From NCBI RefSeq assembly GCF_900206265.1, contig NZ_LT907782.1, positions 496,001 to 560,000 on the forward strand: 64,000 nucleotides of DNA, given 5' to 3'. A program made the translations under genes and the position numbers. Positions 1 to 13,145 of this stretch are shown here, one piece after another (the first letter of the stretch is position 1; each line of letters begins with the position of its first letter). The stretch is from Nitrosomonas ureae (GTDB lineage: Bacteria; Pseudomonadota; Gammaproteobacteria; Burkholderiales; Nitrosomonadaceae). The notes beneath the pieces are model-generated. The model was not told the DNA's origin, ran no database searches, and was given only the letters and a program-made list of their open reading frames with translations.

Positions 1-520
1 TGATGATTTTGTCAGGCACTGTTTCAATCAGTGCCTGCACCATTTGTGCATTATGCAATCCTTGTTTGATTATTTTTGCCAGAGTCTTTTGCATCAAACC
101 GGCAGTGGTGGGATATATCGGCGTCATCGAATGCGCCAGAGATTCTCCTACGCGTACAATACGACATTTCGGATGTACCATTTCGGCACCAAAAAAACCA
201 TTACGAATTTCGCCCAATAATCGTACACGCTTACCCACCGCATAGGTTTTAATCTGACTACTGTAGAAATTCACAAAGCGCATAACCAGAATGCCGCTGC
301 TGTCTTCAATCCGGCAAATCAATTGCCGTCTAGGGCGAATAACCACTTCATTATAAATAATTACACCCTCAATTTGTACTGTGTGCCCTTGTGGTGCATC
401 ACCGATCGGGAACAAATGCGTTTCATCTTCATAACGGATTGGCAGATGCAAAATCAGATCTAATCCATTGTAAATACCCAAGCGGGATAATTTCTCTTGC
501 ACGCCGACATTGACAGGCAA
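1..520 (-). CDS. recG: ATP-dependent DNA helicase RecG (N-terminal part, cut by window edge)
   Basis: Reading leftward from 520, the minus strand encodes about 173 residues open to the window edge. They match the RecG N-terminus: a short helical lead, then the wedge/OB-fold with the run LHLPIRYED at about residue 25 and MRFVNFY further on. RecG remodels stalled replication forks and branched DNA in the cytoplasm; the helicase motifs lie outside the window. I chose a TTG start at 518-520, preceded at 8 nt by AGGA that lies inside the end of ridA; no in-frame ATG lies near it. The gene begins 4 nt after the ridA stop, so the two are almost certainly co-transcribed and translationally coupled. 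Family assignment is confident; the exact start is less so. Confidence 0.88.
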   Translation of the reverse strand, partial: MPVNVGVQEKLSRLGIYNGLDLILHLPIRYEDETHLFPIGDAPQGHTVQIEGVIIYNEVVIRPRRQLICRIEDSSGILVMRFVNFYSSQIKTYAVGKRVRLLGEIRNGFFGAEMVHPKCRIVRVGESLAHSMTPIYPTTAGLMQKTLAKIIKQGLHNAQMVQALIETVPDKII

Positions 521-524
521 TGTT

Positions 525-914
525 TTATTCCTGCAATACCATGATCCCATCCATTTCAACCAAGGCGCCACGCGGCAAAGCCTTGACACCAATTGCCGCA
601 CGCGCGGGGTAAGGTTGTGCAAAATGAGTGGCCATGATTTCGTTGACTAATGCAAAATTGTCGAGATCGATCAGAAAAATATTCAATTTCACAATATCGT
701 TCAAACTACCGCCCCCCGCTTTTGCCACCGCTTTCAGATTTGAGAAAACTTGCTGGATTTGAGCTCCAATCCCATCTACCATTTGCATACTGGCTGGATC
801 CAAACCGATCTGACCCGATAGATAAACAGTATTACCGCCGTTCACCCGGATTGCTTGAGAGTAGGTGCCGATGGCTTGTGGTGCATCCACGGTGTGGATT
901 ATTTGCTTAGTCAT
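525..914 (-). CDS. ridA: RidA family enamine/imine deaminase
   Basis: A 129-residue protein of normal RidA (YjgF/YER057c/UK114) length. It carries the family signature PARAAIGV at about residues 103-110, with the arginine that holds the substrate carboxylate, followed by [10 protein letters not shown]. RidA hydrolyses reactive enamine/imine intermediates such as 2-aminoacrylate released by PLP enzymes, in the cytoplasm as a trimer. The ATG at 914 has a good Shine-Dalgarno, AAGGAG, 5 nt upstream. It lies head to head with murA and is the first gene of a ridA-recG unit. RidA next to recG is common in betaproteobacteria, often after spoT, which is not seen here because murA occupies the other side. 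Confidence 0.93.
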   Translation of the reverse strand: MTKQIIHTVDAPQAIGTYSQAIRVNGGNTVYLSGQIGLDPASMQMVDGIGAQIQQVFSNLKAVAKAGGGSLNDIVKLNIFLIDLDNFALVNEIMATHFAQPYPARAAIGVKALPRGALVEMDGIMVLQE

Positions 915-1053
915 TCTTTCTCCTTATAAAAATTGATTCAATATTTTTGATATAGTTGACACTATTACAAAACCTTTATCGTGCTATTGCGTTATGATGC
1001 AACGAACTTTGATCCATTTCAACCGCACCAGAGCATCACTAAAATTCATTTAA

Positions 1054-2319
<1,266 letters not shown>

Positions 2320-2321
2320 AA

Positions 2322-2347
2322 AAAGCCTTTGCAATCGCAAAGGCTTT
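2322..2347. terminator. Bidirectional intrinsic terminator between convergent genes
   Basis: A perfect 11-bp inverted repeat (AAAGCCTTTGC, loop AATC, then its complement) begins 3 nt after the murA stop. On the minus strand the stem runs straight into a T tract of about seven, so it is a classical intrinsic terminator for the leftward gene at 2392-3006. On the plus strand the stem itself ends in TTT, giving a weaker terminator for murA. Confidence 0.85.
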
Positions 2348-2391
2348 GTAATTAAGAATAAAAAAGCAAACTATCCGATAATCAATTCACA

Positions 2392-3006
2392 TTAAAGTTT
2401 CTGTTGTTTGTAGCTAACGATAACCGTTGCAATTTTCTTGTTCAATCCCATCACAGGAACAACCAATATCTTTTTGCCATCCACATCCGATCTTACAGTA
2501 ATTTTCTGCAAATTTAGAATTTCTCTAGGAAACAACTCTGTACCATTAGCTTCCTCTAATCGTTTGTCCGTTGAAACTAATAATTTTCCATCGTCATTTA
2601 TTAACACGACACGTTCAGTATCCTTCATTTTGACAATTTCACTAAGGTATTGATCTATCTGATCAATATTATTACGAATCAGTTCACCACGAACCGCCCA
2701 AGACAAAATCTGACCAAAACGCTCTTCTTCTTTAATATATTGATGATCAGCATATTCACGGGCTTGCTGTGTAATCAATACACGCTCATGCTCAAGCTTT
2801 TTGGCCATGTCAGATTCTGCTTTATTGACGGCAATGATTTTCCAAGCAAAAATAACGACGATAACTCCAACCAGAATCATTGCGTATTTCCCCGGAAGTT
2901 GCATCGTCGGAACTTTGGCCAGCCACTCAAACTTGGCGCTTAATTGTGAAAACAAGTTATCAACTGGCGATTGTTGGTTCTGGTTTTGCTTGTTGTTAGC
3001 TGTCAT
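2392..3006 (-). CDS. Single-pass membrane protein with Cache-like periplasmic domain
   Basis: Hypothetical protein of 204 residues. The first 40 residues are polar and rich in Gln and Asn, one strong transmembrane helix follows at about 41-60, and the rest is predicted outside the membrane. The outer part has a helix and then VVLINDDGKLLVSTD, the kind of strand-turn-strand seen in PDC/Cache sensor domains, ending with paired beta strands. There is no HAMP, kinase, GGDEF or methyl-accepting region, so if it senses something the output must come from a partner. The start at 3006 has AAGGAG 6 nt upstream. It is monocistronic, between a shared terminator and the divergent argH. The Cache assignment is by eye only. 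Confidence 0.7.
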   Translation of the reverse strand: MTANNKQNQNQQSPVDNLFSQLSAKFEWLAKVPTMQLPGKYAMILVGVIVVIFAWKIIAVNKAESDMAKKLEHERVLITQQAREYADHQYIKEEERFGQILSWAVRGELIRNNIDQIDQYLSEIVKMKDTERVVLINDDGKLLVSTDKRLEEANGTELFPREILNLQKITVRSDVDGKKILVVPVMGLNKKIATVIVSYKQQKL

Positions 3007-3192
3007 GGATAACTCCTTGTGTTATTGGTAGCGAGGAATGCAAATTATCCACTAATCCTGGAGGAAGTAAAAGTGGCGGGTATCAATTAACTCGTGGTTT
3101 TGCGCATGATTTGCTATTTTTACATCATAACTGCAACACCATGTCATTCACAGAATCGTGATTAGTCAAAATAACTCGCTTGTATTTTGCTC

Positions 3193-3198
3193 TATAAT
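3193..3198 (+). promoter_or_regulatory. Candidate -10 box for argH
   Basis: A perfect TATAAT lies 50 nt before the chosen argH start in the spacer between argH and the divergent membrane-protein gene. The region 16-18 nt upstream shows no clear TTGACA, so this rests on the -10 match alone. Confidence 0.35.
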
Positions 3199-3247
3199 AA
3201 ACGCTTCATGGCATTTTATATGGAAAATAGGGAATCTCAGCGACATA

Positions 3248-4684
3248 ATGGATAATAATTCTGCAGCGAAAAAAGAAAATCACAAAAACACTTGGTCCGG
3301 GCGTTTCAACGAACCGGTCTCCACCCTTGTGGAACGTTATACCGCTTCTGTTGATTTTGATCAGCGTCTCGCTGAATATGATATTCAGGGATCGTTAGCT
3401 CATGCACAAATGCTTGCAGAGCAAGGAATTATCAGCAACGAAGATTTTACAGCCATACGGCATGGATTATATCAAATCCGCGATGAAATCCGGTTGCATC
3501 AATTCACATGGTTGCAAGAACTCGAGGACGTTCATTTAAATATTGAAAAACGCTTAACCACATTAGTCGGCGATGCTGGCAAGCGATTACACACCGGTCG
3601 CTCACGTAATGATCAGGTTGCGACCGATATTCGGTTATTTTTGCGCACTTCGATTGATGAGATCACCAGTTTGATTAAAGCCATGCAAGTTGCCTTGTTA
3701 AATTTGGCGGAACAGCATATTCACACGATCATGCCTGGATTTACGCATCTTCAGGTCGCTCAGCCTGTATCCTTCGGCCATCATCTGATGGCTTATTTTG
3801 AGATGCTAAAACGCGATTCTGAGCGACTAAATGATTGTAGAAAGCGTGTGAATCAATTACCACTGGGTGCAGCTGCATTGGCTGGCACGAGCTATCCGAT
3901 CAATCGCGAACGGGTGGCGCAATTGTTAAGTTTTGAGAGCGTTTGCCAAAATTCCTTGGATGCGGTGTCAGATCGGGATTTTGCCATTGAATTTTGTGCT
4001 TGCGCAGCATTGATCATGACGCATCTATCTCGTATGTCGGAAGAATTCATTTTATGGATGAATCCTGCATTCGGTTTTATCCAACTCGCTGATCGATTCT
4101 GTACCGGCTCTTCGATCATGCCACAGAAAAAAAATCCAGATGTGCCGGAACTGGTACGCGGCAAAACCGGACGTGTCAACGGTCACTTAATAGCACTGCT
4201 GACATTGATGAAAGCCCAGCCACTGGCTTATAACAAGGATAACCAGGAAGACAAAGAACCACTCTTTGATACTGTCGATACCTTGACAGATACGCTGCGG
4301 ATTTACGCCGATATGCTTACCGGCGTGCAAGTGAATCAGCAAGTGATGCGCCGGTCGGCTTTGCACGGGTATGCAACGGCTACCGATCTGGCCGATTATT
4401 TGACTAAAAAAGGTATTCCTTTTCGTGATGCACACGAAATTGTAGCGAAAACAGTGCAGTATGCGGAACAAAAAGATTGTGATCTTAGTGATCTGGCACT
4501 TGATGAGCTACAAAAATTTTCTCCACGAATCGAATTCGATATTTTTGCTGTTCTAACCCTCGAAGGTTCGATGCAGAGCAGAAAGCACACCGGTGGCACA
4601 GCGCCTGAACAGGTACAAGCCGCCATTCAAAAAGCCAAAGAGTGGTTGGCTGCAGAAAATTTAAAACATGCAAGCATGGCATGA
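3248..4684 (+). CDS. argH: Argininosuccinate lyase ArgH
   Basis: Splits argininosuccinate into arginine and fumarate, the last step of arginine synthesis, as a cytoplasmic homotetramer. Family motifs are plentiful: WSGRF near the start, [26 protein letters not shown], and the signature [12 protein letters not shown], whose flexible loop carries the catalytic serine. The open frame extends back to 3158, but the added residues are unlike the family. The ATG at 3248 gives 478 residues, close to the usual 460-475, with WSGRF near residue 16. A perfect TATAAT lies 50 nt upstream. The 3' end overlaps the next gene by 17 nt. Confidence 0.96.
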   Translation: MDNNSAAKKENHKNTWSGRFNEPVSTLVERYTASVDFDQRLAEYDIQGSLAHAQMLAEQGIISNEDFTAIRHGLYQIRDEIRLHQFTWLQELEDVHLNIEKRLTTLVGDAGKRLHTGRSRNDQVATDIRLFLRTSIDEITSLIKAMQVALLNLAEQHIHTIMPGFTHLQVAQPVSFGHHLMAYFEMLKRDSERLNDCRKRVNQLPLGAAALAGTSYPINRERVAQLLSFESVCQNSLDAVSDRDFAIEFCACAALIMTHLSRMSEEFILWMNPAFGFIQLADRFCTGSSIMPQKKNPDVPELVRGKTGRVNGHLIALLTLMKAQPLAYNKDNQEDKEPLFDTVDTLTDTLRIYADMLTGVQVNQQVMRRSALHGYATATDLADYLTKKGIPFRDAHEIVAKTVQYAEQKDCDLSDLALDELQKFSPRIEFDIFAVLTLEGSMQSRKHTGGTAPEQVQAAIQKAKEWLAAENLKHASMA

Positions 4685-5552
4685 AATCAACAGACAAATT
4701 TCTGTTGCCACGGATAGTTTCTTCGAGGTTAAAGAGGCCTATTCCATCGGTGGAGGTTGTATCAACAAGGCTTATTGTATTGCAGACGGAAAACAACGTT
4801 ACTTTGCCAAATTAAATACCTCTGGAAATTTGGCCATGTTTGAGGCCGAAACTGCTGGTCTCCTGGAAATTTGCCAATCACGCACTGTGCGTGTTCCCGT
4901 ACCGATTTGTTCCGGACAAGACGCTCATGCAACATGGCTCATTCTGGAATATCTCGATATCAATAATGGAAAATGCGGCAAAGCATCCGATCTGGGTCAA
5001 CAACTTGCTGCTATGCATCGTACGACTTGTAATCAATTTGGTTGGATTCGCGACAATACCATTGGGAAAAATCCACAAATCAACACAACCTCCTCAAATT
5101 GGGTCGAATTCTGGCGCATGCATCGTTTAGGCAGTCAACTCGAGCTGGCTAAAAACAATGGATTTAATGGAAAGCTGCAAGAGTTTGGAGAACAATTACT
5201 GGTGAATCTGGAGAAGCTTCTTCCAGACACTTCGCCATTACCTTCATTATTGCACGGCGATCTCTGGGGTGGTAATTATGCTTATGATAAGACCGGAGAG
5301 CCGGTGTTATTTGATCCTGCAGTGTATTACGGCGATCGAGAAACTGATATTGCCATGACCGAACTTTTCGGTGGGTTCCCGGCTGATTTTTATTCTGCTT
5401 ACCGCTGTGACTATCCTCTGGATTCCGGTTATAATATCAGGAAAGTAGTTTATAATCTGTATCATGTTCTTAATCATCTAAACCTGTTTGGCGGCGGCTA
5501 TTACTATCAAGCCGAACAAATGATAAGTAACTTGCTTGCAGAAATTCGCTGA
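4668..5552 (+). CDS. Fructosamine kinase family protein (protein deglycation kinase)
   Basis: A 294-residue member of the fructosamine-3-kinase/ketosamine-3-kinase family, an aminoglycoside-phosphotransferase-like fold. Visible elements are the glycine-rich [10 protein letters not shown] near residue 28, the lysine in YFAKLN, the catalytic-loop motif HGDLWGGN near residue 200 and the metal-binding [12 protein letters not shown]. These enzymes phosphorylate the sugar of glycated lysines or ribulosamines so that the adduct falls off, a repair function in the cytoplasm. It starts inside the last codons of argH in another frame, so translation is probably coupled to argH. The bacterial substrate is not deducible from sequence. 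Confidence 0.9.
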   Translation: MQAWHEINRQISVATDSFFEVKEAYSIGGGCINKAYCIADGKQRYFAKLNTSGNLAMFEAETAGLLEICQSRTVRVPVPICSGQDAHATWLILEYLDINNGKCGKASDLGQQLAAMHRTTCNQFGWIRDNTIGKNPQINTTSSNWVEFWRMHRLGSQLELAKNNGFNGKLQEFGEQLLVNLEKLLPDTSPLPSLLHGDLWGGNYAYDKTGEPVLFDPAVYYGDRETDIAMTELFGGFPADFYSAYRCDYPLDSGYNIRKVVYNLYHVLNHLNLFGGGYYYQAEQMISNLLAEIR

Positions 5553-5633
5553 TAAAATCAGAATCGCATTACCCGTTCTAACGACATACAAAAACCATCT
5601 TACTGTTCCAATGAACTATTCATATTGCGATAA

Positions 5634-7316
<1,683 letters not shown>

Positions 7317-7441
7317 CGGAGCACAAAAAACTTAGAATCAAGAAATAAAGAAGAATAATCGGTATTATCGATACATCATTGTGGTTGTAGCAAAAATCAC
7401 AAAATTGCCATCAATTAATTAATAACAGTAAACGCAAATAA

Positions 7442-8739
<1,298 letters not shown>

Positions 8740-8740
<1 letters not shown>

Positions 8741-9048
8741 TGAAGCCATTGAGTTTCATACTGCTGATGTTAATTCTCGCAATGCAATACTCATTGTGGG
8801 TTGGTAAAGCAAGCTGGTTAAGAGTTCTACAGGTAGATCAAGAAGTTGTCGTGGCACGTAAAAATAATTTACAGTTACAGGCGCGCAATAACAAGCTGGA
8901 AGCCGAAGTCAATGACTTAAAACAAGGGCTTGAAGCAATTGAAGAGCGCGCTCGAAGCGATTTGGGTATGATCAAGGAAGGGGAAGTGCTTTTCCAGATT
9001 GTCAGGAACGCACAACCTCAAACTTCCCAATCATATATCGCACCATAA
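8740..9048 (+). CDS. ftsB: Cell division protein FtsB
   Basis: A 102-residue bitopic inner-membrane protein: a transmembrane helix at residues 4-21, then a periplasmic coiled coil (about 30-70) with regular hydrophobic spacing and the ERARSDLGMIKEGE segment typical of FtsB/DivIC. FtsB works with FtsL and FtsQ in the divisome to switch on septal peptidoglycan synthesis. The start overlaps the eno stop by one base (TAATG), which both fixes the start and indicates translational coupling. The short Gln/Pro-rich tail after residue 90 is not conserved in the family. Confidence 0.93.
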
Positions 9049-9149
9049 AATTCTCTCGAACTTGAGCGATCCTGAGCACTGAATAATCAAATGATTGTTA
9101 TTCGGATGCTTATCAATTGTTCAATCTGGCTTTGGCTTAAATAAATTTG

Positions 9150-9178
9150 CTTGAAAAACGTCAAATAATTGACATATT
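9150..9178 (+). promoter_or_regulatory. Candidate heat-shock (sigma-32) promoter for htpX
   Basis: CTTGAAA at 9150-9156 is identical to the sigma-32 -35 consensus. After 13 nt, the segment at 9170-9178 partly matches the -10 consensus CCCCATNTA (the CAT and one later T agree). It lies 37 nt upstream of htpX, a known heat-shock gene in other proteobacteria. The -10 match is weak. An overlapping TTGACA at 9169-9174 could instead serve a sigma-70 promoter. Confidence 0.35.
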
Positions 9179-9215
9179 ACTTCTGTCGAACTAAATCTCA
9201 TTGTGGAGCAAAAAA

Positions 9216-10109
9216 ATGAAAAGGATTTTTCTTTTTTTAATTACTAACTTGGCTATCATTGTTGTGCTTAGTATTACTTTACGGCTGCTGGGATTCGAAA
9301 GAATTTTGGATGAGCAGGGTGCAGGTCTGGATATTAATTCAGTATTATTGTTTGCAGCTGTATTCGGATTTGGCGGCTCCTTCATGTCGTTAGCAATGTC
9401 AAAATGGACCGCTAAACGTTTTACTGGTGCGCAAGTCATTGAAATTCCGAGGAACGCGCGAGAGCATTGGCTATTATCTACCGTACAGCGGCAGGCAAAG
9501 ATTGTCGGTATTGGCATGCCAGAGGTGGCCATTTATGAAGCTCCTGATGTCAATGCTTTTGCTACAGGAATGTCAAAAGATGCCGCACTGGTTGCTGTGA
9601 GTACTGGATTATTAAATACCATGAGTCAGGATGAAGCGGAAGCGGTACTGGCTCACGAAGTCAGTCATATCGCAAATGGCGATATGGTCACATTGGCGCT
9701 AATACAAGGTGTCGTCAACACATTTGTTATCTTTCTATCACGCGTTATTGGACATACGATAGATCGTGCTGTATTTAAAACTCAAGAAGGCCACGGACCT
9801 GCTTTCTGGGTTACCACCATTATCGCTGAAATTGTTCTGGGTGTTCTGGCTAGTATCATTGTCATGTGGTTTAGTCGTCAACGCGAGTTTCGTGCCGATG
9901 CAGGTGGGGCCAGTCTGGCAGGTAAAGGAAAAATGATTGCTGCACTTCGACGATTACAACTAGCTCACGGGCAGGCCCATTTACCGGATCAGTTAGCTGC
10001 TTTTGGTATTTCTGGAAGCAGTAATGGATTAACGAGACTATTTATGTCGCATCCCCCCTTGGAGGAAAGGATCGCAGCACTTGAAGCCCAACAGCCCGCT
10101 AAATTCTGA
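9216..10109 (+). CDS. htpX: Zinc metalloprotease HtpX
   Basis: A 297-residue inner-membrane M48 protease that degrades damaged membrane proteins alongside FtsH. It has two N-terminal membrane helices, the zinc motif HEVSH near residues 147-151 with the following ANGDM, two more hydrophobic segments, and the third zinc ligand in [10 protein letters not shown]. The frame extends to a TTG at 9201, but the ATG at 9216 matches the usual MKRIFLFL start and has GGAG upstream. It stands alone, with a possible heat-shock promoter upstream and a terminator downstream. Confidence 0.95.
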   Translation: MKRIFLFLITNLAIIVVLSITLRLLGFERILDEQGAGLDINSVLLFAAVFGFGGSFMSLAMSKWTAKRFTGAQVIEIPRNAREHWLLSTVQRQAKIVGIGMPEVAIYEAPDVNAFATGMSKDAALVAVSTGLLNTMSQDEAEAVLAHEVSHIANGDMVTLALIQGVVNTFVIFLSRVIGHTIDRAVFKTQEGHGPAFWVTTIIAEIVLGVLASIIVMWFSRQREFRADAGGASLAGKGKMIAALRRLQLAHGQAHLPDQLAAFGISGSSNGLTRLFMSHPPLEERIAALEAQQPAKF

Positions 10110-10123
10110 CATATGATGATAGG

Positions 10124-10157
10124 AAACGCCACGCGAGTCGCATGGCGTTTTATTTTT
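10124..10157 (+). terminator. Intrinsic terminator after htpX
   Basis: AAACGCCA at 10124-10131 pairs perfectly with TGGCGTTT at 10143-10150, with a further GCG/CGC pairing inside. The stem is followed by a T-rich run (TATTTTTTAT). It lies 14 nt after the htpX stop. Confidence 0.85.
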
Positions 10158-10328
10158 TATACAACTTATTATTTATTATGCTGAGCTTCGTTGGTTATTA
10201 TTTAAGTATGACTAATAACTGATCTCACACAAAAAATATTCGTAATTCTCAAATACAGTTAAAAAGAGTCTTTCCTTTCTTGTATTAATAAGATCTCTTA
10301 TGAAATTGGTTGTACTGTAAAATAAAAA

Positions 10329-10673
10329 TTAATAAGAAGTTTCTCTCGAAAAATCTTCCCAGATATAAGGTGGATTTACTGAAGGCTTTAATGGCATCCA
10401 GAAGGTTGCCACATCCAATGCTCCAACAAGTGTTCGACCCACCGTATGCATGAGACCCATTGCCAATCCAACCGTAATACCATATATCGGACCATCTTTT
10501 TGCCCTGTCAGCACTACATTCTTTGGCAGCTCCACCCACCCAGTAGCCACATTTGCAATTCCGCTTACAAATCTCTCACCCGAGGCACTAAAGTTACTGC
10601 CTGAAGCAATTGCTTGAGACGAGAAAATAAAAGAAATCGCAAGCACCAAAGATAATTTAACAATACTTCCCAT
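10329..10673 (-). CDS. Secreted protein resembling exosortase-associated TIGR04073 family
   Basis: A 114-residue protein with a clear Sec signal peptide (hydrophobic core about residues 7-21, likely cut after QAIASG). It is followed by a conserved-looking domain containing GIANVATGWVELPKN, then a glycine-rich stretch (GPIYGITVGLAMG), then VATFWMP and a Pro-rich end. This layout (secretion signal, xGWVELPKN, small-residue helix, ATFP-like end) is what I recall for the TIGR04073 family often found with exosortase/PEP-CTERM systems. Its function is unknown. ATG at 10673 has AGGAG 8 nt upstream; a TTG one codon earlier is less well spaced. No exosortase or PEP-CTERM gene is visible in the window. 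The family call is from memory. Confidence 0.65.
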   Translation of the reverse strand: MGSIVKLSLVLAISFIFSSQAIASGSNFSASGERFVSGIANVATGWVELPKNVVLTGQKDGPIYGITVGLAMGLMHTVGRTLVGALDVATFWMPLKPSVNPPYIWEDFSRETSY

Positions 10674-10710
10674 CAAAGAATCTCCTTTATACAGTTTTTA
10701 GAATTTATTA

Positions 10711-10743
10711 AATTTTTGCCTTTAATGAGAGCCAGCAAAAATT
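10711..10743. repeat. Small AT-rich inverted repeat
   Basis: AATTTTTGC at 10711-10719 and its exact complement at 10735-10743 are separated by 15 nt. It lies upstream of the leftward secreted-protein gene and downstream of the leftward acylase gene, so it could be a weak terminator or an operator. Its AT content makes chance possible. Confidence 0.3.
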
Positions 10744-10865
10744 CCCTAGCAGTTTACTCTTTCGGAATTAATCATACAAATCAAGCTGAAGTATATTGTG
10801 ATCGGTTTCCTTCTATATAACTAATGTTAAATCTCTCAGAAAAAATTCTTTTATCTTGCAACAGC

Positions 10866-13076
10866 TTATCGATTTTGGTTAATCGAAGAATTTGGGATTA
10901 AACGCTCTCGCATTGCCAAATTTTCTTTAATTTCCTCCAGTGCGCGCCAGGCCGGTCGGAGTTTCTGGTCTGCAGTTAATTGCAATTGGTTGCCTATTTC
11001 AAAAATGCTGTCCTGAGTGGCATTTCCATACGCTGTTAGTACTTGGGCGCGAATAGGTTGTGAGAATTCAACTATCGCAATATAACTATCTCCAGAAGTG
11101 GATTTGAATTTGCCATCTTCATCCTTCTCATAAATAATTTCACGAAAAATACCTAGCTCCGTGCTAGAACCGTTACCGGGCAAATCAACTCCATTACGAC
11201 GCAGACGGGCAATATCTCCCCACGGCGTGTCGAGCTCATTCACACTGGCTCGCAATTCATCCACGGCATCGCGCAAAGCCGATACGGCCAATGACTTGTC
11301 AGCTAAGCCGCGAGGCGATATCAATGGCTCTGACGGCGTAAAAGGGTGTGCATAAAAAAGATCGCCAAGCAACTGTTCGGGAAGAAACACATAATTCGCG
11401 TCAGCTTCGATAGTTTTGGTAATGGTTCGTTCAACCCATTTCTCGAACCAAACGCTAAAAAGCAATGCACCACGGCTTTCCGCCAAATACTGCCGGTCCC
11501 AATGGCTGAGCACATCGGCGGCTTGCTGTAATGACGACTCACCACTCGCATGCGCAGCTGCGAGCAGATCATCAAGCAATTGATCGGCTACCAGTGCGCG
11601 CGTAGAATGCTTGGTAGTAATCAGTTCTGCATAACTCATGCGCTGATGCGTATGCAGCATCTGTAATCCCCGCAGTTCACGGTTATTGGTTACATCCGCT
11701 GCAATGTTGGAGGAATAGAGATTCTTGTCGAGAAAAGGCATCGTCATGTACCAGGGCGCGCCATTGCTATTTTGTACCCAGCCCGACGTGGGGTCGATTG
11801 ATTTTGGTAGATTGTGGTAGCTGTGTGTCTCTGTCCAGATCAGACGTGAATCATCCCCGATTATGGGTTTGCGCCAAAAAGCTGTATCTCCGAAGTCTCG
11901 AACCGGAATAATACCATTGAAGGCTAACATTATATGTTTGTCTACATCCGCATAAATTACATTGAACAGAGGTAAATGACCGCCTTGTAAGGCTTTCTGG
12001 AATGCTTCTAAATCAGCAGCGTGTCCCATTTCCCACCATTGCCGGTTCATATTGGCCAGTAACGGCGTTTGCAGTAACGCCAGGCGTACCGCTAAAATTT
12101 GTCCTTCGTGTTCAATTATCGGTCCTTGTCGAGCTCTTCGAATTAGGAAGGCTTCGCTTGCTACACTATCATCCGGTTGACGAATCCGAATAGTTTCAGT
12201 AGTGACAGTAAAGCTTTGCTTGACTCCATCTAGCCAATAGCCCTCGTCGAGCACATCACCGATTAATTTCAGTTGATAGAGATCACATCCATCCATGGGG
12301 TTGACAGTGTGTGTCCAGCCCAGATGATCGTTAAATGCAATTTGCAATACCGGAGAACCCACTAAAGCCGCACCATAAAGATTCATCTCCGGCAACACGA
12401 TATGAGCTTCATAAAATGTTTCCAATCCTCCCCAATCGAGATGTGGATTAACCAGTAGCATGGTATTTCCACTGTCAGAATAATTAGCACCTAGTGCCCA
12501 ACCATTTGAAGCAGCCGGTTGATCAGAAAAATCAAAGCCAGGCAACACTGCGCCACATTCCGATATACCGGCAATAAAGACGGTCATTACTCGCGTGGTA
12601 TGGGCAATCACATCTTGTGGTGTCACCGGCAGTATGGCTTTTACGGTGTCGGAAATTAACTCAGGGTGTTGTCGTGCGAAATCATTGATGCCAATAGAGA
12701 ATGCCATCAAGTTTTTCTTAAAATCAGTATCTTGCTGTGCATACCATTCTTCGGCTAAATTCGGAATGCCGAGTAGCCGTGTGGAGCGGTCAGCAGCCAG
12801 ATAATTCTCGCCAAAAAATTCGGCACCCCGCCCGCGTGCAATAGCATAGAGTTTAAGCAGTAAATCAGCATGACTTCTCATTTGTGCCCAGCCAAAAGCA
12901 TAAAAGGCATCGCTGTCTCGTCGGGCAACAATATGTGGAATACCCCAGGTATCCCACAAAATCTCCGCAGCATCATGAGTTTTTGTAGGGGGTTGAGCAG
13001 GTTGACAGGCGCCCAGAAGTAGAGCGGTCTGTAGCATGATGTACCGTAATAAGTACAACCGAGATCGGTTTTTCAT
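10866..13076 (-). CDS. Penicillin acylase family lipoprotein (candidate PvdQ-like siderophore precursor acylase)
   Basis: A 736-residue Ntn-hydrolase of the penicillin/AHL acylase family (S45). The frame opens at 13130, but the ATG at 13076 has AGGA upstream and yields a lipoprotein signal with lipobox LLGAC near residue 24. Next come the alpha chain (WDTWGIPHI, FGWAQMRSHADLLL), a spacer, and SNGWALG, whose serine at about residue 190 should become the free N-terminal nucleophile of the beta chain after self-cleavage; LLVNPH follows as expected. The enzyme should act in the periplasm, membrane-anchored. It is the last gene of the leftward siderophore operon, 69 nt after the acyl-CoA ligase. 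In that context removal of a fatty acyl group from a siderophore precursor (as PvdQ does) is likely; quorum-signal or beta-lactam cleavage are alternatives. Confidence 0.88.
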   Translation of the reverse strand: MKNRSRLYLLRYIMLQTALLLGACQPAQPPTKTHDAAEILWDTWGIPHIVARRDSDAFYAFGWAQMRSHADLLLKLYAIARGRGAEFFGENYLAADRSTRLLGIPNLAEEWYAQQDTDFKKNLMAFSIGINDFARQHPELISDTVKAILPVTPQDVIAHTTRVMTVFIAGISECGAVLPGFDFSDQPAASNGWALGANYSDSGNTMLLVNPHLDWGGLETFYEAHIVLPEMNLYGAALVGSPVLQIAFNDHLGWTHTVNPMDGCDLYQLKLIGDVLDEGYWLDGVKQSFTVTTETIRIRQPDDSVASEAFLIRRARQGPIIEHEGQILAVRLALLQTPLLANMNRQWWEMGHAADLEAFQKALQGGHLPLFNVIYADVDKHIMLAFNGIIPVRDFGDTAFWRKPIIGDDSRLIWTETHSYHNLPKSIDPTSGWVQNSNGAPWYMTMPFLDKNLYSSNIAADVTNNRELRGLQMLHTHQRMSYAELITTKHSTRALVADQLLDDLLAAAHASGESSLQQAADVLSHWDRQYLAESRGALLFSVWFEKWVERTITKTIEADANYVFLPEQLLGDLFYAHPFTPSEPLISPRGLADKSLAVSALRDAVDELRASVNELDTPWGDIARLRRNGVDLPGNGSSTELGIFREIIYEKDEDGKFKSTSGDSYIAIVEFSQPIRAQVLTAYGNATQDSIFEIGNQLQLTADQKLRPAWRALEEIKENLAMRERLIPNSSINQNR

Positions 13077-13145
13077 GTTGGTCCTCAATTCCGACGATGT
13101 AATAAGCCCCGTTAAAGCAACCGCAGACATAAAAACATTCGTGAT

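Noticed and set aside
956..984. TTGACA-like -35 upstream of murA
   Set aside because: No acceptable -10 box at 16-18 nt spacing, so not reported as a promoter.
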